DNA of 33,072 nucleotides from an uncultured Chloroflexota bacterium (GCA_902774215.1 CACYHU010000022.1:1-33072); one strand, 5' to 3'; positions 8,984-16,592 are shown, counted from the first letter of the stretch. Program-made: numbers and translations. Notes: generated by a model not told the origin, from the sequence alone.

Positions 8984-9249
8984 ACAGTAAATCTTTTGCT
9001 TGAAGCAATTGCAAGATCGTCATCATCAAGATCGTTGACAGCTTCCAGAATTTCTGCAGTTTCTTCTTCATCTGCATCTTCCACACAGGAAGTCAGCCTG
9101 TAAAAGGGATCGGATTTCATTTTGTGTAAATAGTCACTGATCGCCTCGCTGATGAAGTCGGTAATCGTCATATGATATACGGAAGCCACATGTCTCATAT
9201 CACTTATTTTGGTTTCATCCATCTTGAAATTAAGCGCTTTCACTGCCAT
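8980..9249 (-). CDS. Antitoxin of the RelE/ParE pair (ribbon-helix-helix type)
   Basis: The acidic protein of about 89 residues begins MAVKALNFKMDETKI, continues with TITDFISEAISDYLHKMK (a ribbon-helix-helix-like DNA-binding part) and ends in an acidic tail with EEETAEILEAVNDLDDDDL, expected to wrap the toxin. Two Met codons lie in frame at 9255 and 9249. I choose 9249 because AAAGGAG is about 8 bp away, while it is only 2-3 bp from the first. A strong promoter precedes it, and its stop overlaps the toxin start. Autoregulation is expected from the family. Confidence 0.82.
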   Translation of the reverse strand: MAVKALNFKMDETKISDMRHVASVYHMTITDFISEAISDYLHKMKSDPFYRLTSCVEDADEEETAEILEAVNDLDDDDLAIASSKRFTV

Positions 9250-9271
9250 AACCATTTCTCCTTTTCTTTAT

Positions 9272-9300
9272 AGTATATACGATAAAGCTAATAATGTCAA
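9272..9300 (-). promoter_or_regulatory. Promoter of the antitoxin-toxin operon
   Basis: On the minus strand a perfect -35 TTGACA (plus 9295-9300) and a -10 TATACT (plus 9272-9277) are separated by 17 bp, about 20 bp upstream of the antitoxin start. This is the best sigma-A-type promoter in the left half of the window. Confidence 0.75.
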
Positions 9301-9360
9301 ATAAAGAAATATCAGCCTGGAACTGATGAAAACAAAAAACAGCCATAAAAGGTATAAGCT

Positions 9361-9435
9361 ACTCTATCTTCGCCAGCGCATCATCGAATTAGGCGTAATC
9401 GACTTTGACATCGTCGTCGAGGTCGATGGCGTGGC
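9361..9435 (-). pseudogene. Relic of a second pglX 3' end
   Basis: These 75 bp align without gaps to the last 75 bp of pglX (10517-10591), with 12 mismatches counted by eye (63 of 75 identical). Read on the minus strand it gives AIDLDDDVKVDYA, a TAA stop, then FDDALAKIE; the intact pglX ends AIDLDDGVKVNYAKFGDALAKIK. The stop and the loss of everything upstream mark it as decayed. The DUF2971 gene lies between relic and intact copy, so a duplication or a swap of pglX 3' ends took place here. Confidence 0.88.
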
Positions 9436-9553
9436 ACATTGGACAAGAAATAATAAAGCATAAGTTGTTATCCGACTGACTATAGGGAACCTCATACATC
9501 TCTTCATGAAACTAGACAAGTGAATAAATACGAACGCTGACAACGAGTAATTG

Positions 9554-10474
9554 TTAATACCTAATAGACACCCTTGATTGTGAAATCGATGGAGTAATTC
9601 CTTTCTCTTTCAGCATATCTCTTACTGTTGCTTCAGCAATATTAGTTTTTAATAGAGGTCCAATTTTAATGCTATCAATTGTTTCTTTTAGCTCAATTTT
9701 TTGTTTCACGAAAGGAATAATTATTCCCTTTATTGGCCTATAATCCAGGGATAGTCCCCTTGATTCAATTTGTTTATCTGTATTGGGTCTCCAGTATACC
9801 ATCCTGACTTCGGACTCATGTTCAAACGCCTTATCTTTAAACTGCATGCCCAGTGTAGATAGCATCGCTGCTAAATCTTCTCTTATATTTTCAATCGAAT
9901 GCTTATGAACAGAGTAGTTTTCATATGCTCCTGCGATGAAGTTCCTAAGCACTTCCATCTGATCAGTTTCATCGTATATACATTTTATAACATCAACATT
10001 GTTCAGTTCATTCTTCAGTTTTTCGACAAGAAATCCGATATTATATCCTTCGTATTGCCCAAATTTGGAATAATAATTCCACATAGGAAGAGAATCATCA
10101 TTCAAGGAAAAACAACATAGGAAAGGAGTTGTACCTACCTGTACAACATAATACGATTCTCCAGTTTCTGTCTTTATAACAGGGCTGTCTTTGAGCCTGA
10201 AATATTTGTGGGCATCTGGTTCAATATTTCTAATTTGATCGAGAAACACGCTGTCATATGTGTCATATAAACTATCAAGTGTTTTATCATAGACTTCTTT
10301 GATATATTTTCCTTCGCGAGTATCATTTAGACAATCGTATCGGGAAAACCATAGTTCGGAATTTTTTACAATTCCAATAAGTCCATCAGGAGATGTATAA
10401 TGGAAAATTGTTTTTGGAATTGAACTTTCATATTTTTGTAATACAGATGATATTACGATAATTCCGCTTGCCAT
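9554..10474 (-). CDS. DUF2971 family protein
   Basis: The 306-residue protein carries the DUF2971 pattern: FHYTSPDGLIGIVKNSELWF (24-43), SRYDCLNDTREG, then FLCCFSLNDDSLPMWNYYSK (about 117-136), GYNIGF, and FEHESEVRMVYW (about 217-228). No signal peptide or membrane segment is visible. The family is common in accessory regions and has no settled function. The start has GGAGG 6 bp before ATG. Base composition is visibly AT-richer than pglX and pglZ, and the gene sits between pglX and a relic of the pglX 3' end, which points to insertion. The HYT...E layout recalls DarT-type ADP-ribosyltransferases; that is only an idea. Confidence 0.8.
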   Translation of the reverse strand: MASGIIVISSVLQKYESSIPKTIFHYTSPDGLIGIVKNSELWFSRYDCLNDTREGKYIKEVYDKTLDSLYDTYDSVFLDQIRNIEPDAHKYFRLKDSPVIKTETGESYYVVQVGTTPFLCCFSLNDDSLPMWNYYSKFGQYEGYNIGFLVEKLKNELNNVDVIKCIYDETDQMEVLRNFIAGAYENYSVHKHSIENIREDLAAMLSTLGMQFKDKAFEHESEVRMVYWRPNTDKQIESRGLSLDYRPIKGIIIPFVKQKIELKETIDSIKIGPLLKTNIAEATVRDMLKEKGITPSISQSRVSIRY

Positions 10475-10514
10475 TATTATCCTCCAGCAAATTCTCGTTA
10501 CCTCTTATAACTTC

Positions 10515-13500
10515 TTACTTTATCTTCGCCAAAGCGTCACCGAATTTAGCATAGTTGACTTTGACACCGTCGTCGAGGTCGATGGCGAGGCGCTGTTCGG
10601 CGAGGGGGGCGAGGACTTCCTTTTCCCAGGTCTTGACCTCCGTAAAAGCCGCGCGGGCTTTTTCCGCTTCTTTTTCCGCTTTGCGCTGATCCGCTTTGGA
10701 TAACTGACCACCGGCCGCTGATCCCTGACCACTTACCTCCAACCGGGCCTCAAGCTCACGGCAGAGAGCGAGGACATCGGCGGCGCGGCCGGGTCCGTAG
10801 CGATGGAGGTAGATAAGGGCTTTGAAGCTGCCTTTAGGACTGGAGAAGAGCCAGTAGATGGGGCGCTTCTGATAGATCTTCAGGTGGTCGGCATAGAAGT
10901 CATTGCAGAGGTAGGAGCGCAGGTCTTTCCCGAGTCCGGCTTCGAGGAAGCGCAGGTTTTCGGCGTAGTATTTTTCGCCGTAAGCATCCTTGAGAAACTG
11001 CTGGACGAGCTCTGCGGCGTCATTTTTGGAATACTGTACATCGGAAAGTGGCAGCACCGCGGGGATGGGACGGTTTCCCGAGGTTTCCGCCGGTTGGAAC
11101 TGTCCCGCTGATGGCGAAGAATCGGCGTCCTGATAACAGGGGGACAGTTCCGCCTGCGGCGTAACCGTCCCCGCTCCGGCAAATTGGAGACCGGGGCGGG
11201 CGAGGGAGTAGCGGCCGAAGATGCAGCCGATGGCATAGGAGACCAGGGAACGGCATTCCCGCCCGAGATCCGCCCGACGCACGGTCACATCTTTATCATC
11301 GACATCCGGCGTCAGCTCATCCTGCAGCCCGTAAATACCGATGAAAATCCGGTTCAACTCCTCTTCATTGGCTTTCAGCGTCCGGAAGCGTTCCTCACAT
11401 TCTTTTTGCCATTCAAGCCAGCAGTCTTCCAGTTTTATATCTGAGTTCTGATTTCTTATTTCTGATTTTGCCAACGGATGCTCACAGAAGTCCCAACTTA
11501 TTTCAAAAGAATCCCAATCGGTTTTGGATAGCTCAATATTTTTTTGAACCCCTTCTTCAACTTTTTGTTTATATTCATTACTTATGATAATGGGTAATTT
11601 AGCGATATCTCCCGCTTGAAAATTGAGCGTTGGCGCGATGATTCTCAAACAATCGAATGTTATTTTAGTGTTACAAAAGCCTAAATAATATAAAAGTGAA
11701 TTTGTAGAAAAAATTCCCATTCCTGCATCACTTATAATTGAACCTTCATCTTTATATCTGAATGCAGTTGCAGAAGAAGAAATTTTTGACCATGTTATAC
11801 ATTTTCGAAAATAATAATTTGTATTCTGAGGACGTGATTTCAGTCTACCATTTTCATCTATAAAGTGCTTTATATCTAATCCATCATTTTCCCAGTTTAC
11901 AACATAATCATTATTCCCATACCATTTTCGATAATCTCCACCTTTGTTATATGGAAACCATTTTTTCTTTGATTGAATCGACTCTCCAATTGTACTAGCG
12001 TTATAACAAATATTGCTCTGGTTACATTCATACCAAAGCCGAATAAAAAGATTGTTATCTCCTGTAATTAATCCTTGTTTTATTTCTGTTATTTTTCCTA
12101 ATTTTATATTTTCAAAATCTCTAAACAGTCCATTAGAAATCCAATATGCAATTGGAGAGCCGGGAATTTTGCTGAAGTTTTCAGCTTTTGTACGGTAGAA
12201 CCAGCCGCAATGCGGATTTTCAATGGCTTCCTGAAGCATTTTTTCCTTTTCTGCTTCATTTCCGCCATCGATCAAACGAAGATAATAACCCTCACCTTCT
12301 TTATCATATTGATTGCGGAAAACGGAGGCTGTCGTCTGTACCACTTCACCTCCGATGGCATCAAAGCCGCGCGGACCGATGTGAGCCATGGAGACCAGGT
12401 GTTTTTCTTTCAGCAGTTTTATTCTCAGTTTTTCAAAGGAAGAGAGGAACATCCAGCTTTGCATGGTGACCATGGCGGAATAACCACCAGGCTGCGTCAG
12501 GATCAGTCCCCGTTCCAGAAACATGGAAAAAAGGTCGGCTTTGCTGTCGGGGTAGATGTCCTGAGCATAGCGCTTCATCTCATCAGAGAGTGAGCCATTG
12601 CCTAAATACGGTGGATTAGCGACCGTTACCTGATAGCGGGGAGATAGCATGCGGGCGAGGTTCAGGAGGTCCCGCAGTTTTTTGTTGGTTTCATGCAGCA
12701 GCAGGTCATCCCAGACACCGGAGGTATTGATGGCTTCCTCAATGTCCCGCAGTGCGGCGGTGCGCGGGATGATCAGTGAACCGAGGGTTTCGGCGTTTTC
12801 GAACTGCTTCATCAGCAGCCACAGATCCTGCGTGATCAGATTCTTCCCGAGACGCTGTTGATAATTCTTCTGCTCGTCGCTTGTAAAAATGATATTCCTG
12901 AGTATCCCAATATTTGGCTGAAAGTCTGCAGAAGAATTATCAGTTGATAGTTGGCAGTTGGCAGTTGAATAGAGATTTGAGCCAACATTCCATTGAGAAC
13001 TGCGAAGATGCTGGAAAAAGCTGCGGTCATACAAACAGGCTTTCATGACCAGGGCGAAGGCTGCCAGCTGTCCGGCGCGGGGATCGATCTCCAGCCCATA
13101 CAGGTTTTTCCGAAGGATCAGTTCCGGAATCTGACTTTTGGCATAACCCTCTTTCTCATAAATATGGGTCAGCAGCTCAAAGGCGTAAACGAGGATATGG
13201 CCGGATCCGCAGGCGGGATCGAGAAGACGGATCGCCTCTGGCGATCCAGCTTCCAGCTCATAGCTTTTAGCTGAATTTAAGCTGCTAGTTTCTAGCTCAT
13301 AGCTTTTAGCTTTTTCAGGGACAGTTGAACTATTAACCGAAGGTGAGCCAGGAGCCAGAAGCTGAGAGCCAGCGGCTAGAGGCTGAGAGCTAACAGCTAG
13401 AGGCTGAGAGCCAGAGGCTATATAATATCTCATATTCTCCGCGAGTCCCGAATCCGGATGATTCTCCATCCACAAGCGGCCGAGGGAGTTTTCTACAAGA

Positions 13501-14207
13501 TAGCGGACGATCCATTCGGGGGTGAAGAGCTGGGTGCGGGCGGGGAGGTCTTCGGAACTGACCGCGCCGGCTTTCTTCATGACCGCATCCTTTTTGTCGG
13601 AAATATAAAACTGAAAAAGCCAGCCGATAATCTCCACATCCTTACAGGTATCCTTGTCCATCACACCGCGCAGCAGCGCCGGGACGGAATGTTCGGACAA
13701 AAGGTCATCCGGCAGCAGCAGTTCGATCGGTTCATCGACCTCTTCAAAGAGGAAGGGCAGCGTCCGCCGAAGGGTCTTGCAGGCGTTCAGGAAAAGCAGC
13801 CGGTAAACCTCTGCCTGGGCATTGGGGCTGGGGATCTGTCCGAGGAGCAGATCCATCACGCGTTTTTTCTGATCGGCCGGAAGATCCGGCGGGACGATCC
13901 CGTCCAGCGCGTCCGCCATCAGCTGCGGACGGGTATCGGTCTCAACAGCGGGAGAGACCACCAGCGGACGGTTGAAACCGTGAACATCCATGAACCGGAA
14001 CGCGGTGAAGCGGTTGAACCAGGTATAAGCCGCCTTTTCGATCAGCGTATCGTGCTTCGCGGCCTTCAACTGCCGGATCGCCGCTCCGTCCGCGGCAAAG
14101 ATCGGATCCTTTTCATGGCTCAAAACAAAATTCAGCCGCGCCTCACACTGCTCCATCAGCAGCACCCGCGCCGCCTTCGCCACCTTTTCCAGTTCCCGTG
14201 TGTTCAT
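10515..14207 (-). CDS. pglX: BREX-1 adenine-specific DNA methyltransferase PglX (BrxX)
   Basis: The 1230-residue protein is the type 1 BREX N6-adenine methyltransferase that marks host DNA. S-adenosylmethionine motif I is LLDPACGSGHILVYAFE (328-344), and the catalytic motif IV is ANPPYLG (530-536), followed by KADLFSMFLERG. The C-terminal half holds the target-recognition part. It is cytoplasmic and acts with BrxA, BrxB, BrxC and PglZ. GGGAG 6 bp before the ATG supports the start. Four stretches are coded by in-frame heptamer repeats: residues about 264-322 (just before motif I), 413-425, around 920-935, and near 1157-1170. The middle part (about 11.4-12.2 kb) is more AT-rich than both ends, as expected when target-recognition segments are exchanged. 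It may be intact but variable. Confidence 0.93.
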   Translation of the reverse strand: MNTRELEKVAKAARVLLMEQCEARLNFVLSHEKDPIFAADGAAIRQLKAAKHDTLIEKAAYTWFNRFTAFRFMDVHGFNRPLVVSPAVETDTRPQLMADALDGIVPPDLPADQKKRVMDLLLGQIPSPNAQAEVYRLLFLNACKTLRRTLPFLFEEVDEPIELLLPDDLLSEHSVPALLRGVMDKDTCKDVEIIGWLFQFYISDKKDAVMKKAGAVSSEDLPARTQLFTPEWIVRYLVENSLGRLWMENHPDSGLAENMRYYIASGSQPLAVSSQPLAAGSQLLAPGSPSVNSSTVPEKAKSYELETSSLNSAKSYELEAGSPEAIRLLDPACGSGHILVYAFELLTHIYEKEGYAKSQIPELILRKNLYGLEIDPRAGQLAAFALVMKACLYDRSFFQHLRSSQWNVGSNLYSTANCQLSTDNSSADFQPNIGILRNIIFTSDEQKNYQQRLGKNLITQDLWLLMKQFENAETLGSLIIPRTAALRDIEEAINTSGVWDDLLLHETNKKLRDLLNLARMLSPRYQVTVANPPYLGNGSLSDEMKRYAQDIYPDSKADLFSMFLERGLILTQPGGYSAMVTMQSWMFLSSFEKLRIKLLKEKHLVSMAHIGPRGFDAIGGEVVQTTASVFRNQYDKEGEGYYLRLIDGGNEAEKEKMLQEAIENPHCGWFYRTKAENFSKIPGSPIAYWISNGLFRDFENIKLGKITEIKQGLITGDNNLFIRLWYECNQSNICYNASTIGESIQSKKKWFPYNKGGDYRKWYGNNDYVVNWENDGLDIKHFIDENGRLKSRPQNTNYYFRKCITWSKISSSATAFRYKDEGSIISDAGMGIFSTNSLLYYLGFCNTKITFDCLRIIAPTLNFQAGDIAKLPIIISNEYKQKVEEGVQKNIELSKTDWDSFEISWDFCEHPLAKSEIRNQNSDIKLEDCWLEWQKECEERFRTLKANEEELNRIFIGIYGLQDELTPDVDDKDVTVRRADLGRECRSLVSYAIGCIFGRYSLARPGLQFAGAGTVTPQAELSPCYQDADSSPSAGQFQPAETSGNRPIPAVLPLSDVQYSKNDAAELVQQFLKDAYGEKYYAENLRFLEAGLGKDLRSYLCNDFYADHLKIYQKRPIYWLFSSPKGSFKALIYLHRYGPGRAADVLALCRELEARLEVSGQGSAAGGQLSKADQRKAEKEAEKARAAFTEVKTWEKEVLAPLAEQRLAIDLDDGVKVNYAKFGDALAKIK
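10700..10735. repeat. In-frame heptamer array D in pglX (GGTCAGG type)
   Basis: On the minus strand the units GGTCAGG, GATCAGC, GGCCGGT and GGTCAGT follow one another with a 7-bp period. They encode SGQGSAAGGQLS, a low-complexity patch between the helix ELEARLEV and the Lys/Glu/Ala-rich helix near the PglX C-terminus. Confidence 0.7.
11438..11472. repeat. In-frame heptamer array E in pglX (TTCTGAT type)
   Basis: TCTGAGT, TCTGATT, TCTTATT, TCTGATT follow with a 7-bp period on the plus strand. On the coding strand they give KSEIRNQNSDIK within PglX. Confidence 0.75.
12939..12972. repeat. In-frame heptamer array F in pglX (CAGTTGG type)
   Basis: CAGTTGA, TAGTTGG, CAGTTGG, CAGTTGA follow with a 7-bp period on the plus strand. 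On the coding strand they give STANCQLSTDNS, about 80 residues after motif I and 105 before NPPY. Confidence 0.8.
13245..13432. repeat. Large in-frame heptamer array G in pglX (AGCT type)
   Basis: About 190 bp of degenerate AGCT-type heptamers (TTCCAGC, TCATAGC, TTTTAGC, then GAGCCAG, AGGCTGA and similar) with a short unique patch in the middle. It encodes residues about 264-322 of PglX, with the 7-residue rhythm SGSQPLA, VSSQPLA, AGSQLLA, and two copies of KSYELE. It ends eight residues before the methyltransferase motif I DPACGSGH. Confidence 0.92.
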
Positions 14208-14224
14208 ATTCGCTCCCTTCGGTT

Positions 14225-14372
14225 GCTTTTAGCTTCTAGCTACTAGCTCCTAGCTCCTAACTGTTAGCTCCTAGCTCCTAGCTCCTAGCTCCTAGCTGTT
14301 AGCTGTAACAGGATGGCGGCTCCGCCGCCTTCATTGTATAGCTATAAGCTAAAGGCTAACAGCTGACAGCTA
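14225..14372. repeat. Heptamer array H (CTCCTAG type), between the DUF4143 ATPase and pglX
   Basis: Tandem 7-bp units (TTCTAGC, TACTAGC, repeated TCCTAGC, TGTTAGC) fill the junction, interrupted by a GC-rich patch at about 14310-14337. It resumes with AGCTATA, AGCTAAA, GGCTAAC, AGCTGAC and reaches the stop codon of the ATPase gene at 14370. Confidence 0.93.
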
Positions 14373-15689
14373 ATTTAACAAAAAATCGATCAGGCGGATG
14401 ATCCTGATCCCTTCAACAGATGAGGTCGTGTTGGTGCGTGATACGATCACTGCCTTTTCATAATTGTCCCGCACCGTTTTCAGAGAACCAAGCTCACGTT
14501 CTCTTGTTGTTTCAGAGGTCATTTCTTCAGTGACCTGATAATAAATCTTTTCCTCGTCTTTTGTGGCAATAAAATCAATTTCCTTGTTTCCCGCTTTTCC
14601 GACGGCTATATCATAACCCCGCCGAAGCAGCTCAAAATAAACAATGTTTTCGATCATATGCCCGGTATCCATGTCTCTGTAACCAAGCAGATAATTCCGC
14701 AGCCCCGGATCAACAATGTAATACTTTCCCAGTGTTTTCAGTTCTTCTTTCCCTTTGATGTCGAATCGTTTGATTTCATAAAACATATAGGATTCCAAAA
14801 GGGCTCCGACATAAGCGGCTATGGTCTGGATCGCCGGTTTGCCATGCTTTGAACGGTCTTCCAGCATCTTTTCGGAAACCAGCGTGTTGCTGATCGAATT
14901 TAACGAAATGCTGCTGCCGATATTATCCGCAAGGAACATGATTATTTTCCGAAGCAGAACAGGATCTGTGATCTGACGCTGTCCCCTTCGACGTTCCCGT
15001 TCGAGAATATCGCGTACGACAACCGTCGAATACACCCCATCCAGTAATGGTATAACACGATCCTGGTTCAATCCTGTATCAATGGTTCCGGGCATTCCGC
15101 CATAATGCATATACGCGTCAAATAACTCGTCCCATTCAACGGGTTCTCCGTTTGCATCATATGCCCTTTTTCGTATTTCTCCGGTGAGTGTTTTTCGATC
15201 GCTGATCCCGAATCCATGGAAATTCACAAACTCTTTAAATGACAGCGGGAGCAGCTTTATTTCGACATACCTGCCGGCAAGATATGTGGCATATTCAGAT
15301 GAAAGAAGATAAGCATTGGATCCGGTGATGTATATATCACAGTCAAAATCGACACGAAATGAGTTAACAGCGTCTTCCCATTTATCCAGCCTTTGCAGTT
15401 CATCAAAGAAAAGGTACATCCTTTTTCCGGGAAGGATCCGTTCCTTAACATAACGGTAAAAATCCTTTACGTCCATATCACGGTATTCCATGGACTCAAA
15501 ATTCATGGAAATGATCTGCTCAGGCTCTTTGCCGCTTTCCAAAAGATGTTTTTGCATGAGCTTCAGCAGGCTGGATTTTCCGCAGCGTCTGATCCCGGTG
15601 ATGACCTTCACCGGTTCGGTATCCTGAAAAGCGATCAACTGTTTCAGATAAAGCTCTCTTGGTTTCAAATTCTCTGAAGAAATGATCAT
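14370..15689 (-). CDS. AAA ATPase with DUF4143 C-terminal domain
   Basis: The 439-residue protein has Walker A ITGIRRCGKSSLL (30-42), Walker B RMYLFFDELQRLDKWE (90-105), the sensor-like DIYITGSNAYLLSSE, and a C-terminal DUF4143 part ending in a nuclease-like stretch with ELLRRGYDIAVGKAGNKEIDF (about 354-374), IYYQVTEE. The family (AAA_14 plus DUF4143) is widespread and often mobile; no cellular role is settled. AGGG lies about 10 bp before the ATG. A long perfect inverted repeat precedes the gene and heptamer array H follows it. It is not a known BREX component and is probably cargo. Confidence 0.87.
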   Translation of the reverse strand: MIISSENLKPRELYLKQLIAFQDTEPVKVITGIRRCGKSSLLKLMQKHLLESGKEPEQIISMNFESMEYRDMDVKDFYRYVKERILPGKRMYLFFDELQRLDKWEDAVNSFRVDFDCDIYITGSNAYLLSSEYATYLAGRYVEIKLLPLSFKEFVNFHGFGISDRKTLTGEIRKRAYDANGEPVEWDELFDAYMHYGGMPGTIDTGLNQDRVIPLLDGVYSTVVVRDILERERRRGQRQITDPVLLRKIIMFLADNIGSSISLNSISNTLVSEKMLEDRSKHGKPAIQTIAAYVGALLESYMFYEIKRFDIKGKEELKTLGKYYIVDPGLRNYLLGYRDMDTGHMIENIVYFELLRRGYDIAVGKAGNKEIDFIATKDEEKIYYQVTEEMTSETTRERELGSLKTVRDNYEKAVIVSRTNTTSSVEGIRIIRLIDFLLN

Positions 15690-15733
15690 AAACGTTTCCC
15701 TTTTCTGCTTTTCAATGATACCATATTTTTGTT

Positions 15734-15778
15734 ATTCATACCCAAAACTTTAAATTTTATAAAGTTTTGGGTATGAAT
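15734..15778. repeat. Perfect 19-bp inverted repeat upstream of the DUF4143 ATPase gene
   Basis: The arms ATTCATACCCAAAACTTTA (15734-15752) and its exact complement (15760-15778) flank a 7-nt AT spacer. It lies 45-89 bp upstream of the ATPase start codon. It could be an operator or a structured leader for that gene, or an end of the insertion that brought it. Confidence 0.85.
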
Positions 15779-15780
15779 AG

Positions 15781-15854
15781 TCACTCGCTGAGCGATAAAA
15801 ACATATCCGGAAGAGAAGGCTGTTCCCACTTAATAATACTTTTGTGACAGCCAT
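15781..15854 (-). pseudogene. Decayed second vapB antitoxin gene with internal deletion
   Basis: Read on the minus strand, GAAAGAATCAATCT and the following ATG, coding MAVTKVLLSGNS, mirror the intact vapB leader and start (GAAAGGATCAATCA, MTTTKVFQNGNS). Directly after this the other end of vapB follows in another frame: WEQPSLPDMF against the intact REQPSLSDIP, then LSLSE and a stop. About 50 codons in the middle are missing. The join falls at GGGAACAG, a sequence that occurs nearly identically at both places in intact vapB, so deletion between short direct repeats is likely. Confidence 0.78.
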
Positions 15855-15867
15855 AGATTGATTCTTT

Positions 15868-15912
15868 CTACCATCTAACGTCTACCATCTACCGTCTGCC
15901 GTCTACCGTCTA
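15868..15912. repeat. Heptamer array I (CTACCGT type), downstream of vapC
   Basis: CTACCAT, CTAACGT, CTACCAT, CTACCGT, CTGCCGT, CTACCGT, CTATTCA follow one another with an exact 7-bp period. The last unit contains the vapC stop codon. The core differs from the AGCT arrays, but period and placement are the same. Confidence 0.9.
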
Positions 15913-16311
15913 TTCAATCCAATCTTCCAAAATGAGTCCGGGAACCCGCGAAAATTTTTTTGTATTATGAGTAACAACGGTCAATCCGCGGGCAAGTCCC
16001 TGTGCTGCGATCAACAGATCGTATGCGCCGATCATAAATCCGGCTTTTGTCAGATATGCACGGAGTTCCCCGGCAATAACAGCATCCTTTTGTTCAAAGG
16101 GAAGGATCGTGAATGGCGCGAGAAAAATATTTGTTTTATCAGCAGTCTGCTGCGGAAGGCTGCTTTTTGCAGAACCATATGCCAGTTCAAAAACCGTGAT
16201 TGCCGAAATTGAAATGTCAGCCGGATCTGTCCGGTAAATACGCTCTGTCAGATCCGGATTTCTCCCTCTCATGGAATAGACACAAATATTCGTATCAAAC
16301 AGATACATCAA
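15910..16311 (-). CDS. vapC: VapC-family PIN-domain ribonuclease toxin
   Basis: The 133-residue PIN protein shows the acidic catalytic residues: Asp6 in YLFDTNICVYSMRGR, Glu42 in VFELAYGSAKS, and Asp98 in IGAYDLLIAAQGLARGL, followed by VVTHNTKKFSRVPGL. VapC toxins cut tRNA or rRNA and stop translation. The start overlaps the vapB stop by 4 bp (ATGA). The stop codon lies inside heptamer array I. Confidence 0.92.
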   Translation of the reverse strand: MMYLFDTNICVYSMRGRNPDLTERIYRTDPADISISAITVFELAYGSAKSSLPQQTADKTNIFLAPFTILPFEQKDAVIAGELRAYLTKAGFMIGAYDLLIAAQGLARGLTVVTHNTKKFSRVPGLILEDWIE

Positions 16312-16544
16312 AACATCACTCTTTCCGGTATATCTGAAAGAGACGGCTGTTCCCGGTCATTCATGAAATCATCCGGGAAGGTGCCGATGACCTGTTTGAC
16401 CGGAAACCAGGGATCATTCACAGGATAGATGATAAAACCTTCGCCGATTTTCCGGATAATGAATTCCTTTCTGTCTGTCCGCATTTCGCTCGGTATCCGT
16501 ATTGCCTGACTGTTTCCGTTTTGAAAAACTTTTGTAGTCGTCAT
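16308..16544 (-). CDS. vapB: VapB-family antitoxin (AbrB/MazE fold)
   Basis: The protein of about 78 residues begins MTTTKVFQNGNSQAIRIPSE, the swapped-hairpin AbrB-type DNA-binding part, and ends in a toxin-binding tail with DREQPSLSDIPERV. A longer reading frame starts at 16586, but the internal ATG at 16544 has AAAGGA 8 bp upstream and the extra 14 codons overlap the palindromic operator, so I take 16544. The last 4 bp overlap vapC. Autoregulation through the operator at 16567-16585 is expected. Confidence 0.9.
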   Translation of the reverse strand: MTTTKVFQNGNSQAIRIPSEMRTDRKEFIIRKIGEGFIIYPVNDPWFPVKQVIGTFPDDFMNDREQPSLSDIPERVMF

Positions 16545-16566
16545 TGATTGATCCTTTCGAATTTCA

Positions 16567-16585
16567 TGTACACACGTTGTGTACA
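16567..16585. promoter_or_regulatory. Palindromic operator of vapBC
   Basis: The perfect arms TGTACACA and TGTGTACA flank CGT. The site lies 23-41 bp upstream of the vapB start and begins about where the transcript should start, so a bound VapBC complex would block the promoter. Confidence 0.75.
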
Positions 16586-16592
16586 CACTTCA

